Part shown: in pieces, positions 35,343 to 44,257 of the stretch
How positions within the stretch are numbered: the stretch's first letter is position 1
How the letters are laid out: every line of letters begins with the position of its first letter
Source: Marinimicrobium hydrolyticum
GTDB taxonomy: Bacteria > Pseudomonadota > Gammaproteobacteria > Pseudomonadales > Cellvibrionaceae
Direction of reading: 5' to 3'
Length of the DNA stretch: 64,000 nt
Assembly: GCF_030848505.1 (NCBI RefSeq)
Contig: NZ_JAVDDU010000003.1
Span: 372,001 to 436,000 of the forward strand
Translations under genes and position numbers: made by a program
The notes under the pieces: model-generated
Databases searched by the model: none
Told to the model about the DNA's origin: nothing
What the model saw: the letters and a program-made list of their open reading frames with translations, nothing else

Positions 35343-35383
35343 AAAAAAAATGCCCCGGCGAGCGATTGGGCGCCCCCGGGGCT
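35343..35383 (-). terminator. leader terminator (possible attenuator) before GH3
   Basis: On the minus strand a GCCCCGG / CCGGGGC stem with a 17-base loop is followed by eight T. It points toward GH3 and lies just ahead of its start codon, with no minus-strand gene to its right. It therefore sits inside the probable GH3 leader. Confidence 0.6.
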
Positions 35384-35618
35384 AAAGAGACCAGTGAACT
35401 TGCATTCATCCGGGGCAGACTGTCTCAAGAAGGGCGAATCTGTGTCGTCCCACTTTCGAGCAAATGCAAAGGTGGTCATAACCACTTTGTATTTCGCAAA
35501 CTGGAACCCCGTACTAGAGCGCCCAAACGACTCGAGCTGATAGCCAGTTACCTTCCCATCTCAACCCAGCTGGATAAGTGCTCAAATTAGCTGCTTCGTA
35601 AGCAAGCCCTCGGGCCGC

Positions 35619-35777
35619 GCAGGGTGAGTGTTCAGCAACCGTCGTAAACCCAGTCCCTACGCGCTCCCGACGCTTCGGGACACTCCTCACTTCCCTGTGA
35701 GTCGTCCATGGGGACTGCCTCACCGGAGCGCCGGCCGAAAGGTCCCTCTTTTGAGGCTTGCTGAACACTCACCCCGC
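35619..35777. repeat. modular palindromic element, copy 5 (interrupted core)
   Basis: Arms GCAGGGTGAGTGTTCAGCAA (35619-35638) and its near-complement (35758-35777) are those of copies 2 and 6. The core CGTCGTAAACCCA is split by about 45 bases containing a CGCTCCCGA / TCGGGA-like hairpin before CCATGGGGACTGCC resumes. The inner GCCTCAAAAG hairpin is also interrupted by an insert, CCGGAGCGCCGGCCG. It lies in the 634-base gap between GH3 and the propeller gene, which otherwise holds only the leader hairpin. Confidence 0.85.
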
Positions 35778-35928
35778 ACACCCCCTGGTAGCCTCAGACT
35801 ACCGAGCTCTTTTCCCACTCACTGTCATCATTGCAGCGGAACGTGGGAATCCACACCCGAGTCTTCTATACTCGGGCGAACCGCCAACCCCAAGCTGGTG
35901 CCAATCAATAATATAGTTGCGTGTACAC

Positions 35929-38900
35929 ATGAAGCTGCACTCCCTCCCATTCCGTCTCGGCGCACCTCTGACAGTGGCGCTGTCCTGCTCACTGCTCGCG
36001 GGTTGCTTCCCAGAAAAACCATCCGACCAGCCACGCACCGAACCCGTGGCTGCGCTGCCCGCGCACGAGTCCGATCCGGTGGTGGCGAGCGATAGTGAGA
36101 TCCGCGAGGCGGTGGCTTACGCCAAAAGCCAAGTCAATTTGCAGCTGGCCGAAGGGCTCACCGGTCAGCTGTGGGCGTCGGAACACCTGGTAGGCGACCC
36201 GGTAGCCATTCATGCGGATAACCAAGGTCGGGTTTGGACCACCATCACCCACCGGCGCCGGACCTCGGAGCTGGACATTCGCAGCCACCGGGACTGGGAG
36301 TTCGAGTCCATGTCGTTCCGAACCGTGGAGGATCGGCGCAACTTCCTACACCGGGAGCTGGCGCCAGAGCGCAGCGAGCACAACCTCTGGCTGGACGACC
36401 GCAATCAGGACGGCTCTCACGACTGGCGGGATTTGGCGGTATATAAAGAGGAAGTTCTACTTCTGGAAGACACCACCGGCGACGGCCGTGCCAACCAGCG
36501 TCGGGTTTACCTGAAGGACTTCCACACGGAAGTGACCGACGTGCTGGGAGGAATTTATTTTCACGATCAACTGGAAGAGCTGTTTCTGACCGTCTCACCG
36601 GATGCCTGGCGGGTGAAAGACAGCAGCGGTGATGGCCGCGCCGACACCAAAACCTCTATCGCACACGGCTTTGGTGTGCATATTGGCTTCGGCGGCCACG
36701 GCATGTCGGGTCTTACCCTGGGGCCAGACGGGCGCCTGTATTACGCCATCGGTGATGTGGGAATGGATGTCACCGACCGCGACGGCAAACGCTGGCCCTA
36801 CTCCAACCAAGGCGTGATTGTGCGCAGCGAAGTCGATGGCAGCAACTTCGAAGTTTTTGCCTCCGGGCTGCGCAATGCCCACGAATTCGCCTTTGATGAG
36901 TACGGTAATCTGATTGGCGTGGACAATGACGGCGACCACGATGGCGAATACGAGCGCATTGTCTATCTGGTGGACGGTTCCGACAGCGGCTGGCGCACCT
37001 ATTGGCAGCTGGGCAAATACCGAGACCCGAAAAACAATCGCTACCGGGTTTGGATGGATGAGGACTACTACCAGCCTCACTTCCCCGAGCAGGCCGCGCA
37101 CCTGCTGCCGCCCATCGCACCGTTCGAATCCGGCCCCGCCGGTATGACCTACAACCCGGGCACAGCGTTGAGCGAGAGCTGGCAGGGGCATTTTTTCGTT
37201 GCTGAGTTCCTGGGCACGGCGGCCCGTTCGGGCATTAGCGCCTTTACTTTGGAGCCAAACGGCGCCTCCTTCGCGCTGTCGGCTCAGAAGCCCGTACTGC
37301 GCGGGTTTCAAGCTACGGGCCTGTCGTTCGGCCCCGAGGGCAGCCTCTATGCCGCTGACTGGCTGGAAGGCTGGGCACTCAGTGGCGAGGGACGTATCTG
37401 GAAGGTGGACGTAACACCCGAACTGGCCCACCCCCAGCGGGCCGAAACCCAAGCCCTGCTGGCCGAAGACTTTACCGCTCAGCCATCAAACCAACTACTC
37501 AACCTGCTGGACCACGCGGATATGCGCGTTCGCCAAAAGGCCCAGTTCGAAATGGTACGCCGGGACGCCCGGGGGGAGCTGTTGAAAACAGCCAAGCATG
37601 GCGAACAGCAACTGGCCCGCATCCACGCCCTGTGGGGCCTGGGGCAAATGGCGCGCGCCCAGCCCGCGCAGGCGCGCGACTTGGTCCCCTTGCTGGAAGA
37701 CCCGGACCCAGAAGTCCGCGCGCAAGCGGCCAAATTGATCGGAGATGCCGGCTACGCCGGTGCCAACCAGGCATTGCAGAAGCGTTTGCGAGATGACGAG
37801 GCAAGAGTGCGCTTTTTCGCGGCCCAGGCACTGGGCCAGATTGGAGACCCCAATGCGCTAGGCGCTGTGGTCAGCATGCTGGAGGATAACAATGACCAGG
37901 ACATCTACCTCCGTCAGGCCGGTGCCATAGCGCTGGCCCGCATCGGCGACGAGAGTGCTTTGGCCGAGCTGCGCCATCACCGCTCCGACGCTGTGCGTAT
38001 TGCCGCTCTAATCGCCCTGGGGCGCATGCAAAGCCCGGCGCTGGGGCTGTTCCTGGAAGAAGACCACAATGGTCAAATGCAGAGCGAGTTTATCGTCACC
38101 AACGCCGCGCGCCTGATCAGCGACGATCAGTTCGTGGCCGACGCATTGCCACCGTTAGCGGCCCTTCTCGCCGAGCCGCCGTTTCACAATGAACCGCTGC
38201 TGCGCCGTTTGATCAACGCCAACCTTTACGTGGGCGGCGAACAGTCGGCTCAGCGACTGGTGGACTTCGCCCTCGACACGACCATGGCCGGCCATTTACG
38301 GACCGAGGCCCTGGACACGCTCGCGGTGTGGACCGACTCATCCACGTTCGATCGGGTCACCGGTCGCTACCGTGGCGCTGTGCAGCATGCACAACGCGAA
38401 GCGCAGCAGCCATTAGCACTGACTTACCAGCCACTGCTACGCGATTCAAACCTCCAAGTCCGGGAAGCTGCAATACAGGCATTGGCCGAGCTGAACGTGA
38501 GTGAAGCGGGCACCGCGCTCCGACAAGTGCTGAGCGAAGACACTCAACCCACGGTGCGCAAGACTGCCCTGTTGGCTCTGCATAAGCTGGGCTTCGAACC
38601 CATGAACGAAGTGGCCACCATCGCCATGCAAGATGATCATTCGAGTGTCCGCATGGCCGGCTTAGAACTACTGCCGCAATTGGGTTTACCCACGGCGGAA
38701 ACGGTCGCCATGCATTCGATTCTGCTCGCTAACGGCTCGATCAGTGAACAGCAATCCGCGCTGCGCTCCCTGGCCACTATCGACAGTCCACAGGCCCACA
38801 ACCTATTGGCGCAACAGATGCAGCTGCTGCAAGAGGGCGACCTGGCTCCAGAACTGCAGCTGGATGTGCTGGAAGCCGCTCACTCCACAGGCGCCCCCTC

Positions 38901-39411
38901 TCTGCAGAAATTGATAAGCGACTACCAAAGCCGCAAGGATCCAGATCAACCCCTGGAGCGTCACCGGGAATCCCTCTGGGGCGGCGATGCCGAAGCCGGC
39001 GAGCAATTGTTTTTCCACGATAGCAGCGCCCAGTGTATTCGTTGCCACACCGTTGGCGGCCGGGGCAACCCGGTGGGTCCGGATCTTACGGAAGCGGGCA
39101 CTCGGCTTTCTCGAGAACAGTTGCTGCAAGCGCTGGTAGACCCAGGAGCGCGCGTGTCTCCCGGGTTTGGACGTATCACAGTCACGCTCTCCGACGGGCG
39201 CCAACTCAGTGGCCACTTCGAGGCCGAAGACGAGCACACTCTGACGCTTATGGATCGGGGCGAAAAAACCAAAATTGAAAAATCCGAGGTGACAAGTCGG
39301 CGCTACTCCGGCTCGGGCATGCCGTCCATGGAAGGCATGTTGTCAGCCAGCCAACTGCGGGATTTGGTGGCATACCTGACCCAGCTGACCGCCGCCGATC
39401 AGGACCGCTAA
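35929..39411 (+). CDS. beta-propeller / HEAT repeat / cytochrome c lipoprotein
   Basis: 1160 residues from the ATG at 35929 (an in-frame TTG at 35917 is less likely). Lipobox LLAGC (Cys26). Residues about 55-500 form a six-bladed propeller like PQQ/glucose-sorbosone dehydrogenases and the planctomycete-type membrane-bound dehydrogenase family: GVHIGFGGHGMSGL, DGRLYYAIGDVG, LRNAHEFAFDEYGNL. About 510-990 are HEAT repeats (DPEVRAQAAKLIGDAG and similar). The C-terminus is a monoheme cytochrome with CIRCH (Cys1036-His1040). It would oxidise a sugar or alcohol in the periplasm and pass electrons to the attached heme. The substrate is unknown. A periplasmic binding protein follows 14 bases later. 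Confidence 0.87.
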   Translation: MKLHSLPFRLGAPLTVALSCSLLAGCFPEKPSDQPRTEPVAALPAHESDPVVASDSEIREAVAYAKSQVNLQLAEGLTGQLWASEHLVGDPVAIHADNQGRVWTTITHRRRTSELDIRSHRDWEFESMSFRTVEDRRNFLHRELAPERSEHNLWLDDRNQDGSHDWRDLAVYKEEVLLLEDTTGDGRANQRRVYLKDFHTEVTDVLGGIYFHDQLEELFLTVSPDAWRVKDSSGDGRADTKTSIAHGFGVHIGFGGHGMSGLTLGPDGRLYYAIGDVGMDVTDRDGKRWPYSNQGVIVRSEVDGSNFEVFASGLRNAHEFAFDEYGNLIGVDNDGDHDGEYERIVYLVDGSDSGWRTYWQLGKYRDPKNNRYRVWMDEDYYQPHFPEQAAHLLPPIAPFESGPAGMTYNPGTALSESWQGHFFVAEFLGTAARSGISAFTLEPNGASFALSAQKPVLRGFQATGLSFGPEGSLYAADWLEGWALSGEGRIWKVDVTPELAHPQRAETQALLAEDFTAQPSNQLLNLLDHADMRVRQKAQFEMVRRDARGELLKTAKHGEQQLARIHALWGLGQMARAQPAQARDLVPLLEDPDPEVRAQAAKLIGDAGYAGANQALQKRLRDDEARVRFFAAQALGQIGDPNALGAVVSMLEDNNDQDIYLRQAGAIALARIGDESALAELRHHRSDAVRIAALIALGRMQSPALGLFLEEDHNGQMQSEFIVTNAARLISDDQFVADALPPLAALLAEPPFHNEPLLRRLINANLYVGGEQSAQRLVDFALDTTMAGHLRTEALDTLAVWTDSSTFDRVTGRYRGAVQHAQREAQQPLALTYQPLLRDSNLQVREAAIQALAELNVSEAGTALRQVLSEDTQPTVRKTALLALHKLGFEPMNEVATIAMQDDHSSVRMAGLELLPQLGLPTAETVAMHSILLANGSISEQQSALRSLATIDSPQAHNLLAQQMQLLQEGDLAPELQLDVLEAAHSTGAPSLQKLISDYQSRKDPDQPLERHRESLWGGDAEAGEQLFFHDSSAQCIRCHTVGGRGNPVGPDLTEAGTRLSREQLLQALVDPGARVSPGFGRITVTLSDGRQLSGHFEAEDEHTLTLMDRGEKTKIEKSEVTSRRYSGSGMPSMEGMLSASQLRDLVAYLTQLTAADQDR

Positions 39412-39425
39412 CTTAGGAGAGTGCC

Positions 39426-40541
39426 ATGGCCCGGAGTTACCGCTCACGGCTTCTAATGGCGATTTTTTTCTCGCTTTGGGCCTCCGCCACAACGGCCCTA
39501 GCCGGCGACCAACCGATAGCCGAACGGGGACATATCGTCATGCTTTCCGTGGGCGCGGAAGAAAATCCGTTTTGGGGTGGTCTGACCGCGGTTATGGAAG
39601 TCGCAGCCGGTGGCTTGGGCATGGATGTGGAAGCGTTTTACGGCATGAACGCCGAGCACATTGAGGCCACGCTGACTGAAGTTCTGGCCCGAGATAAGAA
39701 ACCCGACGGCATTGTATTCAGTCACATTCCCGGGTTGTCCATGAAGCTTTTGGAAAAAACCGAGGCGCGGCAAGTCCCTACCGTGATGATAAATTCAGGC
39801 CTCACCGGCGACGAACAGTCGCTGGCCGCGCAACGCTTTGATTATTGGCTGGGGCAGATCACTCCACCGGATGAACAGATAGGCTACTTGGTGGGACAGC
39901 ACTTACTGGACGCCGCGCTGGCCAAAAATCTTACGGACGCCGCCGGCCAGATAAACATCATTGCGCTTTCCGGGGCGGAGCGGGACCTTCCAGCCAAGGC
40001 GCGAAACGCTGGCTTGCGCAACGTATTGAACGATGCCCCTCAGTTGCACCTGCTGGAGCTGATCAGCACTGATTGGTCAGCGGACAGTGCCGGTGAAAAC
40101 CTTCAAAAGTCACTTGAACGTCACCCCAATGTCCAGGGTATATGGACGGCGAGCGGACTGATGCTGGCAGGCATTCTCCCCGCACTTGAAGCGCACGGAA
40201 AGACTCCGGGCGACGATGTGGTGATCAGCACCTTGGGTTGGACAGAGGGTTCATTGGAAGCGATTAAGGCTGGCAAGGTCAGCGCCGACGTGGGCGGACA
40301 CTTTCTCGAAGGGGCTTGGGCTGCCGTGGTTCTGTATGATCATTGGCAAGGCGTTGCCAGCAATAAAAATATCATTATGCACTCCCCCGTGGTGACAATC
40401 GGTCACGACCAAGTGCAAAAATACAGGAACGCACTTCGGGAAAGCGATTGGGCGCGGGTCAATTGGGAGCAGTTTTCGCGGGTGCAGAACCCGCAACTGG
40501 AAGAGTACTTTTTTGCAATCGACCGGTTACTGGGCTTTTAA
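39426..40541 (+). CDS. periplasmic sugar-binding-protein-like protein
   Basis: 371 residues with a signal peptide (about 1-26, TALA-G). The fold is that of class I periplasmic binding proteins (Peripla_BP_4, ribose/LuxP-like): HIVMLSVGAEENPFWGGL, KPDGIVFSHIPG, LRNVLNDAPQLHLLELISTDW and a C-terminal VISTLGWTEGSLEAIKAGKV. AGGAG precedes the ATG. No ABC permease or ATPase is nearby, so it may sense or deliver a ligand rather than serve import. It is almost certainly cotranscribed with the propeller-cytochrome gene upstream. Confidence 0.82.
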   Translation: MARSYRSRLLMAIFFSLWASATTALAGDQPIAERGHIVMLSVGAEENPFWGGLTAVMEVAAGGLGMDVEAFYGMNAEHIEATLTEVLARDKKPDGIVFSHIPGLSMKLLEKTEARQVPTVMINSGLTGDEQSLAAQRFDYWLGQITPPDEQIGYLVGQHLLDAALAKNLTDAAGQINIIALSGAERDLPAKARNAGLRNVLNDAPQLHLLELISTDWSADSAGENLQKSLERHPNVQGIWTASGLMLAGILPALEAHGKTPGDDVVISTLGWTEGSLEAIKAGKVSADVGGHFLEGAWAAVVLYDHWQGVASNKNIIMHSPVVTIGHDQVQKYRNALRESDWARVNWEQFSRVQNPQLEEYFFAIDRLLGF

Positions 40542-40554
40542 TGCCCAAGTCAAC

Positions 40555-40998
40555 TCAGTCGTTGGAAGCTTCCCCCGAACCTTCCGTTTCCATAACCTCC
40601 CCGTGTTCGTCCTCCTCGGACTCCTCAGACTCCTCGGTTTCAGCGGGGACTGACTGCTCCTGAACGTAGACGTCCTCTGGGGATCGACTAGCGCGCTTTT
40701 GCAACAAGCGGGCAAACTCAAGCAGCAGTTCACGATCCTGTTCCAGAAGCGAGATGAACAACGCGTTCAACGCAACCTGCTCACCGTCCGCTTCCGACTG
40801 CTCAGCAACGGAAAAAATATCGGCTAGTGAAAAGCTCAAAGCGTCGGCGAGTCGGTAAAGAAGATCCAGGCTTGGCTTGGCAGCATCCCTTTCAATGCGC
40901 GACAAGTTACCGACATGAGAGTCGGTGCGTGCCGCCAACTCCGCCAGGGTCAACCCTTGGCTTTTCCTCAATTCTTTCAGTGCGTTTCCTAAACTCAT
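40555..40998 (-). CDS. XRE-family regulator with acidic tail
   Basis: 147 residues. An N-terminal HTH_3 domain (about 5-62) reads LKELRKSQGLTLAELAART and LSRIERDAAKPSLDLLYRLA. A helical middle follows (about 75-105). The last 45 residues form a low-complexity acidic tail rich in Glu, Ser and Asp, unusual for this family. No effector domain such as cupin is present. The gene converges on the binding-protein gene with 13 bases between stops. Targets are unknown. Confidence 0.85.
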   Translation of the reverse strand: MSLGNALKELRKSQGLTLAELAARTDSHVGNLSRIERDAAKPSLDLLYRLADALSFSLADIFSVAEQSEADGEQVALNALFISLLEQDRELLLEFARLLQKRASRSPEDVYVQEQSVPAETEESEESEEDEHGEVMETEGSGEASND

Positions 40999-41183
40999 GT
41001 CGCTTCGCTACCTTGCTTAAAGCCCTGATAATACAGCGAAATGTCGCGATAAACAAAATGTGTTGTAAGCGCATTTTTTGCATTTTTCGCTGCCTGAACT
41101 GCACACGAATTCGGCATTTAACGGAAGTTACGAAAATGCCGCAATGGCCCGCCTGGAGGCAGTTTGAGCGGTCCGCCCACTAA
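40999..41183. other. AT-rich intergenic region upstream of the XRE gene
   Basis: This stretch likely holds the XRE promoter (minus strand). It contains short dyads such as GCGAAATGTCGCG and a T-rich run, GCATTTTTTGCATTTTTCGC. Together with the uncertain small frame at 41184 it forms a gap of about 400 bases. No RNA gene was recognised. Confidence 0.4.
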
Positions 41184-41390
41184 CTAGAAGCAGATCAAAA
41201 AGGATCTTTTCGCCAGCCAAGCCCACTCCGCGATCAGGCGCGTAATCTGTGTAACGGTAGTATGAGGTGAAATTTCAAGGCGAAAAGTTGTTGCGGGCGT
41301 GATACCTGATCGCGCAAAAGCAGGGGGCTTTTCGTTAACAATGAGCGACCACTGGCCTGCGCCCTTCATTCGGATAGGACGTTCCAGCAT
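41184..41390 (-). CDS. small hypothetical protein (uncertain)
   Basis: A 68-residue frame starting 17 bases after the sirtuin stop, on the same strand. It reads like a protein (ending HTTVTQITRLIAEWAWLAKRS), but no ribosome-binding site is visible and no family is recognised. It could be the second gene of a sirtuin unit or a chance frame. Confidence 0.35.
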   Translation of the reverse strand: MLERPIRMKGAGQWSLIVNEKPPAFARSGITPATTFRLEISPHTTVTQITRLIAEWAWLAKRSFLICF

Positions 41391-41406
41391 CTAAAGCTGA
41401 GGGACA

Positions 41407-42096
41407 CTAATCCACTCGCGCTCTCAATTCCTCCACCCAAGCGGGAACCCCTTCACTGGCGCGCTTACGTAAAACATTAGCACCTCGCACATGAGCGGGT
41501 GTGCCTGGATCGATAACCGTGATGGGTATTGACGGCCCCGCCCACTCAACCAACCCGGCGGCGGGATACACCTGCAAGGAGGTACCCACCACTAGCAGAT
41601 GATCAGCCTCCGCGACCAACTCGGCGGCGCGCTCCAACATGGGCACCGATTCGCCGAACCAGACTACGAAGGGCCGCAACTGGCTGCCCAGCTCACATCG
41701 ACCGCCCAGCTCAATGGGCTGGTAACCGATATCGTAGATCAGCTCCACATCCTGGGAACTACAGGCTTTGGTGAGCTCACCGTGCAAATGCACAATATGG
41801 GAAGAACCGGCGCGCTCGTGAAGGTCGTCGATGTTCTGGGTGATGATGGTAACGCGGTGACTGCTCTCCAGCTCCACCAAGGCAAAATGGGCCGCATTGG
41901 GCTCCGCTTGGCGTAACTGATCGCGACGCTCATTATAGAATTGCAAAACCCGCTCAGGATCGCGCTGAAAGCCTTCCGGGGTAGCCACATCTTCAATGCG
42001 ATGCCGCTCCCACAAACCGTCCGACGCGCGGAAAGTGCCTAAGCCACTTTCCGCACTGATGCCGGCGCCGGTTAACACCACAATATGCTTCTTCAT
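41407..42096 (-). CDS. NAD-dependent protein deacylase (CobB-like sirtuin)
   Basis: A 229-residue Sir2-family enzyme. Motifs: VLTGAGISAESGLGTFR (NAD binding), TQNIDDLHERAGS, catalytic His in VHLHGEL, QLRPFVVWFGE and VVGTSLQVYPAAGL. Tyr and Arg in FYNERRDQL match the YxxR motif of class III (SIRT5-like) sirtuins, which remove succinyl and malonyl groups. The zinc ribbon is not intact: only two cysteines (KACSSQD and GGRCELG) remain of the usual four. It removes acyl groups from lysines with NAD as cosubstrate. No partner acetyltransferase is nearby. Confidence 0.9.
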   Translation of the reverse strand: MKKHIVVLTGAGISAESGLGTFRASDGLWERHRIEDVATPEGFQRDPERVLQFYNERRDQLRQAEPNAAHFALVELESSHRVTIITQNIDDLHERAGSSHIVHLHGELTKACSSQDVELIYDIGYQPIELGGRCELGSQLRPFVVWFGESVPMLERAAELVAEADHLLVVGTSLQVYPAAGLVEWAGPSIPITVIDPGTPAHVRGANVLRKRASEGVPAWVEELRARVD

Positions 42097-42145
42097 AGGG
42101 GATATCTTCCAGATCCCCGGGGGAATTTCAATCGTCTGCGCGAGC

Positions 42146-42583
42146 CTAACGCCAGCGACTGATCATGCGGAAAAGGGTCGCTTTGACCCACAGGAGGCTC
42201 GGAAACTGCATATAGCCCAAAAGCAGTTCGCCCGCTTCTTGCAGCCGGCCCTGGCGCTCAAGAAACTCGTTTTGATTCGCTTTGGTCACACCTTTGTTGC
42301 GGGCTTTGATCACTTCTACCGCGGACATGACAAAACGGCGTTTTTGCTTTTTGGCCCAGTCACTGCGCGCCACCAAATCGTCAGCCTCATTGACCAACTC
42401 CAAGTGCAGCTTCAGCTTCTGGGCCAGATCGCCCAGTGGCTTGTGAGAGTCCGCGTCCAGGTAGCGCAGCACGCTGGCAATCGCACGGCGTACATTCGCG
42501 GCCTGACTGCTGCGGTAGATGCCCGCCGTGCTCACGGCACCCACAACGGCGCCGGTGGCAAGGGCTAAGGTTTCACTGATCAT
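42146..42583 (-). CDS. hypothetical protein with N-terminal hydrophobic segment
   Basis: 145 residues from the ATG at 42583, which opens MISETLALATGAVVGAVSTAG, a short hydrophobic stretch that may be a membrane anchor. The rest is helical and basic (RSDWAKKQKRRFVMSAVEVIKARNKG is split across predicted helices). I do not recognise a family. It lies 49 bases upstream of, and co-oriented with, the sirtuin gene, so they may share a transcript. A longer start at 42664 is in frame but lacks support. Confidence 0.6.
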   Translation of the reverse strand: MISETLALATGAVVGAVSTAGIYRSSQAANVRRAIASVLRYLDADSHKPLGDLAQKLKLHLELVNEADDLVARSDWAKKQKRRFVMSAVEVIKARNKGVTKANQNEFLERQGRLQEAGELLLGYMQFPSLLWVKATLFRMISRWR

Positions 42584-43099
42584 TTGCGCAACCCCAAGGT
42601 TAGGGATATAGGGAGGACTGGCCACCGTGGCGGCGCCTCCCCTATTTTGACTTAGATGCGTCAAAATACCCTATTTCCCCGAACGAAAATGCCAATTGGT
42701 TTGGATTTCGAGCCATAGCCTTTTGAAACGCAAGGCGCTTACATTAAGCCAATTTGAATTCTGGGGGTTCAGACCTCCAACCCTCAATAGCCAAAACAAA
42801 AAAGGGGCCCACCAGGGGCCCCAAATAGGGTTGAGATCACACTCAGCCGTGAAGGCAGCTAACCTCAGGCAAGGCCTGCGGCGCCGCTTTCAGCGGGCGC
42901 AATAAGACCATGAGCATCAATGACATACCACCGACCACTTCTCAGGGATCGACATTGTTTTGGACGCCACCCCCAGTTGGCGCATAGTCACACATCATAA
43001 GCCCCACTCGTGGCTGTTCGATCCTGTGGACAATGAACTCCCGGCACCTAACTGTGTTCCATAGTGTCATCAAAGCAACTGGCAATTGAGTTAGCCGCA
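42584..43099. other. 516-bp intergenic region, possible small RNA
   Basis: No convincing protein gene. The main feature is a strong minus-strand terminator at 42798-42822. Upstream on that strand is a GC-rich hairpin, GCGCCCGCT / AGCGGCGC (about 42882-42901), with no start codon in good context. The T-arm-like GGGGGTTCAGACCTCC near 42766 is not part of a foldable tRNA. Confidence 0.35.
42798..42822 (-). terminator. orphan minus-strand terminator
   Basis: GGGGCCC / GGGCCCC with a short loop and six T on the minus strand. No minus-strand protein gene lies within several hundred bases to the right, so it may end a small RNA. Confidence 0.7.
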
Positions 43100-43696
43100 A
43101 TGACCGCCAATACCCCCTCTTGGGAAAATTTGCTCAAGCAGGTTCGCGCCTGTCGCCTGTGTGAAGCTGAGCTTCCGGATGGGCCACGGCCTGTATTGCA
43201 GTTGGACCCGCGCGCGCGGGTGCTGGTGGCGGCCCAGGCTCCCGGGCGCCGAGTGCACGCCACGGGATTGCCGTTTAATGACCCCAGCGGTGAACGCCTG
43301 CGCGCGTGGATGGGAGTCAACCGCGAGACTTTTTACGACGCGTCACAGATTGCCATCGTCCCCATGGGTTTTTGCTATCCGGGTACAGGCCGCTCGGGGG
43401 ATTCGCCTCCACGGCCCGAGTGCGCGCCGGCCTGGAGGGAGCAGTTGTTGGCGTGCCTGCCCAACCTGGAACTGACCTTGGTTATCGGTCAGTACTCGCT
43501 TGCCTACCATTTGCCTCAGCCGAAAGAGAGCCTCACCGAGAAAGTCCGCAACTGGCGCGCCTATTGGCCACGGGTCTTGCCCATGCCGCACCCGAGTCCG
43601 CGCAATAATCTGTGGCTTAGGCGCAATCCTTGGTTTGAACAAGAGGTGGTGCCCGCCTTGCAGGAACGGCTAACTGGTTTGATCCCAACCCGCTAA
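43100..43696 (+). CDS. uracil-DNA glycosylase family protein
   Basis: About 198 residues from the ATG at 43100; a GTG at 43064 adds 12 residues not typical of the family. It belongs to the UDG-like superfamily (COG1573 type). Near the N-terminus CRLC resembles half of an iron-sulfur motif. LVAAQAPGRRVHATGLPFNDPSGERLRAWMG corresponds to motif A and its extension, and HPSPRNNLWLRRNPWF contains the catalytic-loop HPS. Some members excise uracil; others have no known activity. Start context lacks a clear Shine-Dalgarno in either case. Confidence 0.82.
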   Translation: MTANTPSWENLLKQVRACRLCEAELPDGPRPVLQLDPRARVLVAAQAPGRRVHATGLPFNDPSGERLRAWMGVNRETFYDASQIAIVPMGFCYPGTGRSGDSPPRPECAPAWREQLLACLPNLELTLVIGQYSLAYHLPQPKESLTEKVRNWRAYWPRVLPMPHPSPRNNLWLRRNPWFEQEVVPALQERLTGLIPTR

Positions 43697-43869
43697 ATAG
43701 GGGATTTATCCGCCTCTGTTGGCGTCAAAGACTGACAGAGGCTCAACCTGATCAGTTGAGCCAGTGGCATTTTTGCCACAATCTAAATGGAGTACACTCG
43801 GTAGTGAGGTCGCCAGAGGCGATCAAACGTGCTGTGCTCGGTTTCGGCATGGTAAATGCGGAGGTGCTT

Positions 43870-44058
43870 ATGGGTCGCGTAGAAAAACGAATTACCTGTC
43901 CCTATTGCGGCGAAGTGATTACAGTTCTGATCGACGTATCGGTAAGCGAGCAGTATTACACCGAAGATTGTTCAGTCTGTTGCCAACCTATCGCTCTGGA
44001 TGTAGTTGTCGACGAGACAGAGGCGATTGAGGTGTATGCTCGGCAAGAAAACGAATAA
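43870..44058 (+). CDS. CPXCG-motif cysteine-rich protein
   Basis: 62 residues from the ATG at 43870, fixed by GGAGG 5 bases upstream. Two Cys pairs, CPYCGE and CSVCCQ, form a probable zinc ribbon, followed by an acidic C-terminus. This is the small CPXCG family found in many gammaproteobacteria. Function is unknown; a protein or nucleic-acid contact role is usual for such ribbons. Confidence 0.85.
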   Translation: MGRVEKRITCPYCGEVITVLIDVSVSEQYYTEDCSVCCQPIALDVVVDETEAIEVYARQENE

Positions 44059-44257
44059 AGCGCGGCTTCGCTCTTTTGTCCCCGTTGCCGTCCCGCTCTT
44101 GAATATCAGACACTCGAAAATGAGCTGCTGGGTGAGCACCCCGTAAGAGCAATCCCAAGCGCTTTGCCGCCAATCTTATCTTGGGTTTCCTATTTTCGCT
44201 TGGTCTGCCGATGGCGAGAACGAAAAGAATACTGTAGCGCCGGGCTAGGAGGGTCGC

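Noticed and set aside
42740-42785. tRNA-like T-arm (GGGGGTTCAGACCTCC)
   Set aside because: No D-arm, anticodon arm or acceptor pairing could be built around it, and T-stem pairing is poor.
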